From Sipunculus nudus (taxonomy: Eukaryota; Annelida; Sipuncula; Golfingiida; Sipunculidae), in the NCBI GenBank assembly GCA_026874595.1, contig CM049309.1, forward strand, positions 6,286,576-6,350,575: a DNA stretch of 64,000 nt, in the 5' to 3' direction. A program made the position numbers and the translations under genes. The notes beneath the pieces are model-generated. The model saw only the letters and a list, made by a program, of their open reading frames with translations, had not been told where the DNA came from and did not search any database. This document shows, one piece after another, positions 61,195-64,000 of the stretch (its first letter is position 1; every line of letters starts with the position of its first letter).

Positions 61195-61440
61195 TAATTT
61201 AATTATTTTTATTTTTTAAATACTCGCTATTTTAAGCACCCAGTAACAGAAAGCCACATTTTAGTGGGCTAAAATAAAACTAAATGATTATATCGCAAAC
61301 GTATTTTTTGCCCCATCGTGTTTCTTTCTTGATTAAAAATCAAATTTATATTTTTTATTGGATCAAAATTTAAAATGGCAGTTTTAAGGTAGATAGAGAC
61401 ATGATAGAGGAAAAACAGAAAACAAAACTTTTAAGTTATT
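61195..61440 (+). mobile_element. Dispersed repeat family C, copy 2
   Basis: CGCTATTTTAAGCACCCAGT and AGTGGGCTAAAATAAA match 28,681-28,735 directly, while GTTTTAAGGT, GACATGATAGAGGAAAAAC and AAAACTTTT (61,380-61,435) match 28,765-28,850 in reverse. The relation suggests rearrangement of one copy. Confidence 0.55.
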
Positions 61441-61662
61441 GTCACGAATTTTTTTTTAATTGTGTATAATAACAATCCCGCAGTTTTAAGAATTTTAAGA
61501 AATGCCCTTTAGAAAAATAAAATGTTTATTACTACGCCTCTTTATACGAACGCAGATGCAAGCGGCTAGGGAGTTGTTATATCTCCTCCTTCATTCATAA
61601 GTAAAAACCGCTTGTGTTTTGCCGTTTTCGTCCAGAATTGAGAATAATTCGCAATCCTCTTT

Positions 61663-61940
61663 GAAACTAGAAATCTGCATTTTAGGAATGCAAGCCTCCG
61701 CCATGTGTTTGCTATCACTTATTCGGCCCATATTCCCAGGTTCATTCGTGCATCAGAAATTGTATATTTTTTAATATTCTTTGACCACGTTCCTGAGTTA
61801 TATGTGATTATATATCAGATCCACAACAATGTCTAATCGATTCTTGTTGGCCGATTCCTGAAAATTTCATGAGATTCTTTTATGAGCGCGTAAGGTAAGA
61901 TGTGAACAAACCTACACACAAACACACACAGGACCGTATT
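61663..61940 (+). mobile_element. Dispersed element family A, copy 4
   Basis: AAATCTGCATTTTAGGAATG, CAAGCCTCCGCCATGTG, TTATTCGGCCCATATTCCCA, GGTTCATTCGTGCAT, TTTTTAATATTCTTTGACC, CAGATCCACAACAATGTCTA, ATCGATTCTTGTTGGCC, TTTCATGAGATTCTTTTATG, GTGAACAAACCTACACAC and an end GTATTCCCTCCTGACGG. Nearly full length. The 81-codon minus-strand frame starting in it is incidental. Confidence 0.8.
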
Positions 61941-64000
61941 CCCTCCTGACGGGGCAATTACTTACGGAGTTTGAGTAAACGAGTCTACCAGTATGTAAAA
62001 AAAAAGCACTTGGCAGGGGCAAAGAAGTAAAATATACCTGGCAGCAGCTGTAGTCAGCCTCGAACTGAGCAATGGTGCGGTGCATTGTGGGAGACATATG
62101 TCCACCAGGATTATCTGAGTTATTGACATAGCTGATAAAAAATACTGCTATTGACAAAAATGTCTCATTCTATGCACTCAAAAATAATTACTTTTTGTCT
62201 GATAAATCCCAGTGAACGCCAAAAAGTTAATTAGCTAGGCAAAAGTTGAAAGTCCCAGGGGATCACGTTTTATATGGCTGAGTTAACTATATATATTTTC
62301 CATTACAGTCTACCTATTATATGTCTGGGGAGTCAGCCGTGCGTAACAATGGGCACTTACCGCAGGCATTAACTTAATTGGCAAGCTTTATTAATTCTCC
62401 TTTGGGTTTTCTCTTTTAAAGTTACTTTCCCTTATCAGGCTAGGTTGTTCAGAAAGTAAGGACTCAATTAACTGTTCAAAGCTTTTCTGTTCATTAAATG
62501 TTTCCACCATACGTCCACGTACTGCATGAGCGGACACACGGACGAACATTAATCACATGGACAGTAACTGCCGCGTAAGTTCACGCCCCCTGCTTAAAAT
62601 TCTGATTTCTGGTCTGAAATGAAAAATAAATTAATCGTTAGAGAGAGAATCGAAAGTTCCTCAACAAAAGAAGCTCTCGCTTCTTATCGTGTTTCAGCAA
62701 GACCAGGATTTTTAGCTATGTTTTATTTAACGGAGATAAAAAAAGACTCTGTATACAGCGACTAACTTCGAAGAGTTGTTCTTTGAGTTGAAAAGACTCT
62801 GGCTTGCTTAGCTTTTATGCCGATTTTGGGAAATATAATCTTCCTTTACTTATTTTTCATAAAACATATTGTCGATTTTACAAGAACTCGTGCAAAGAAG
62901 AGTTTCATATTGATGTTTCGGTTAAAACAGAGCTTATCAAAATGAAGTCAAATGTGAAATATTTCATGGGACAGATATTTTCCCTTTTATAGTGTAACTG
63001 TTATCTGTGCACTTCTATCTAACCATTAAAACGTTTAGTTGCCTGATAAGGCTAAACACTTGAAGAATCAAACCATATATTTTGTGCTCAAACTGGCTGA
63101 AATATATAAGTAATTGCCAATAGAATTGAATATGAAAACAATGCAATAATGGAAGGAAAGAATAATTTAATATTGATACTGACCTATGAAATCGAAATTA
63201 ATTTTCTGTAAAACTTAATATCGTGACGTTTATGAACTACAGCTTATTTGGCCAGATTTAAAAAAGGTCCTTGATATCTGTCATGTTCATTGTTTCTGCA
63301 CTTCTGTCAAATTCGTTTTATTGCAAATGAGTTATCACAAAACAACATGGGAGAAAAGCCATAGAGTAAACAAATGAAATAACTGGAAAAGCCAAGTATC
63401 TAAAATTTCATGAAATAAAACGCAGTATTTCTGTCAAGCCGTGTTGTGATGTGACAGGCTCATGGCAACTTCCACAAGAGGCATTACTTCTGCCGTAATA
63501 GGCGTCATGCTATGTGTTTTATAGGCGACCACATTTCGCGAGAAACGATCTGGAACCATGGATGCTGGATAAAAGACTTCTTGATTATCGTCCTCTTCTT
63601 TAATTAGACCCATTAAGGGCGGTAATTAAATTTGTTACTGACAGGTGACGATAGATCAAAGCTATTAACGAGTCTGTACCGATTATAGCCGAGTCAGAGG
63701 GGTTAGTTCTGTCTGTGTCTCTAGTTCCAATTTCTTTCTTTGGTACTTATTCGAACTTAAAACGGTTAATTGCCAAAAAGAAATATATTCTTTAAATACA
63801 CTAATGTAAAACAATGTTTTACTTTTTTACTATTCTGGACTAAGGTAATACCATGTTTTGTATGCCAAATCATTTATTAGAAAAAGAGACTAATAATAAA
63901 TAAGTTAGTCTATCTCAAAGGCATCACTCTTCCTCTTTACCTACACTACAACTACAGGCTATTCAATTAAATAATATTTAATAATACATCCATTAATACT
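61941..64000. other. Unique AT-rich non-coding stretch
   Basis: A 62-codon frame (62,804-62,992, +) is not recognisable. No tandem or dispersed repeat, RNA gene or CpG-rich patch was noticed to the end of the window. Confidence 0.5.

Overview
The window reads as non-coding nuclear DNA of a eukaryote, most likely a marine invertebrate and probably a mollusc. The evidence is AT-rich sequence, dozens of long (AT)n, (GA/CT)n, (CAGA)n, (CA)n and (AAT)n microsatellites, poly-C/poly-G runs, many degenerate tandem repeats of 40-160 bp, and at least seven diverged dispersed repeat families. Several families look like interspersed repeats I associate with bivalve and gastropod genomes; that taxonomic reading is inference from memory, not a search. 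There are no operons or ribosome-binding-site-spaced ORFs, no recognisable rRNA and no intact tRNA. Apart from repeat translations, the longest ORFs are 129-134 codons and match no family I recognise. I call no confident protein-coding gene: this is an intergenic gene desert or the inside of a large intron.

Layout. 1-13 kb: unique AT-rich sequence, several microsatellites, a homeodomain-core-rich patch near 1.7 kb, a CpG-richer patch at 4.2-4.6 kb, and a 92-bp fold-back flanked by 8-bp direct repeats at 6.8 kb. 13-17 kb: an inverted copy of a poly-G-ended repeat, a 44-bp tandem array, a short unexplained open frame (14,977-15,177), and a dispersed element carrying a CA tail. 20-27 kb: a putative SINE copy, a cluster of TTACAC-GTAA palindromes, two more copies of the poly-G/C-ended family, and a tRNA-like SINE head on the minus strand. 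27.15-28.26 kb: the most CpG-rich block of the window, the best place to look for a promoter or first exon. 28-38 kb: further dispersed repeats, then a roughly 1.55-kb candidate composite element (34.77-36.33 kb) built around a ~155-bp tandem array whose unit can carry a perfect AGGTCAnnnTGACCT palindrome, then a perfect inverted repeat at 36.7 kb. 38-44.7 kb: mostly unique sequence. 44.7-51.5 kb: a 137-bp duplication in which a 15-bp AP-1-like palindrome is kept in both copies, a fold-back GACCACC element, a strong G-quadruplex tract, and a nested ~400-bp duplication plus 35-45-bp minisatellite. 52-64 kb: two more copies and a fragment of the element seen at 16.7 and 37.5 kb, two short tandem arrays at 59 kb, and the partners of repeat pairs first seen at 28.7 and 48.2 kb.

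No genes can be shown to work together here. What the window does show is turnover of non-autonomous mobile elements and minisatellites in a gene-poor region, with a few compact palindromic or CpG-rich patches that could be regulatory. I did not find evidence of a new biological system; the composite minisatellite element and the small fold-back with target-site-like repeats are the most distinctive structures.
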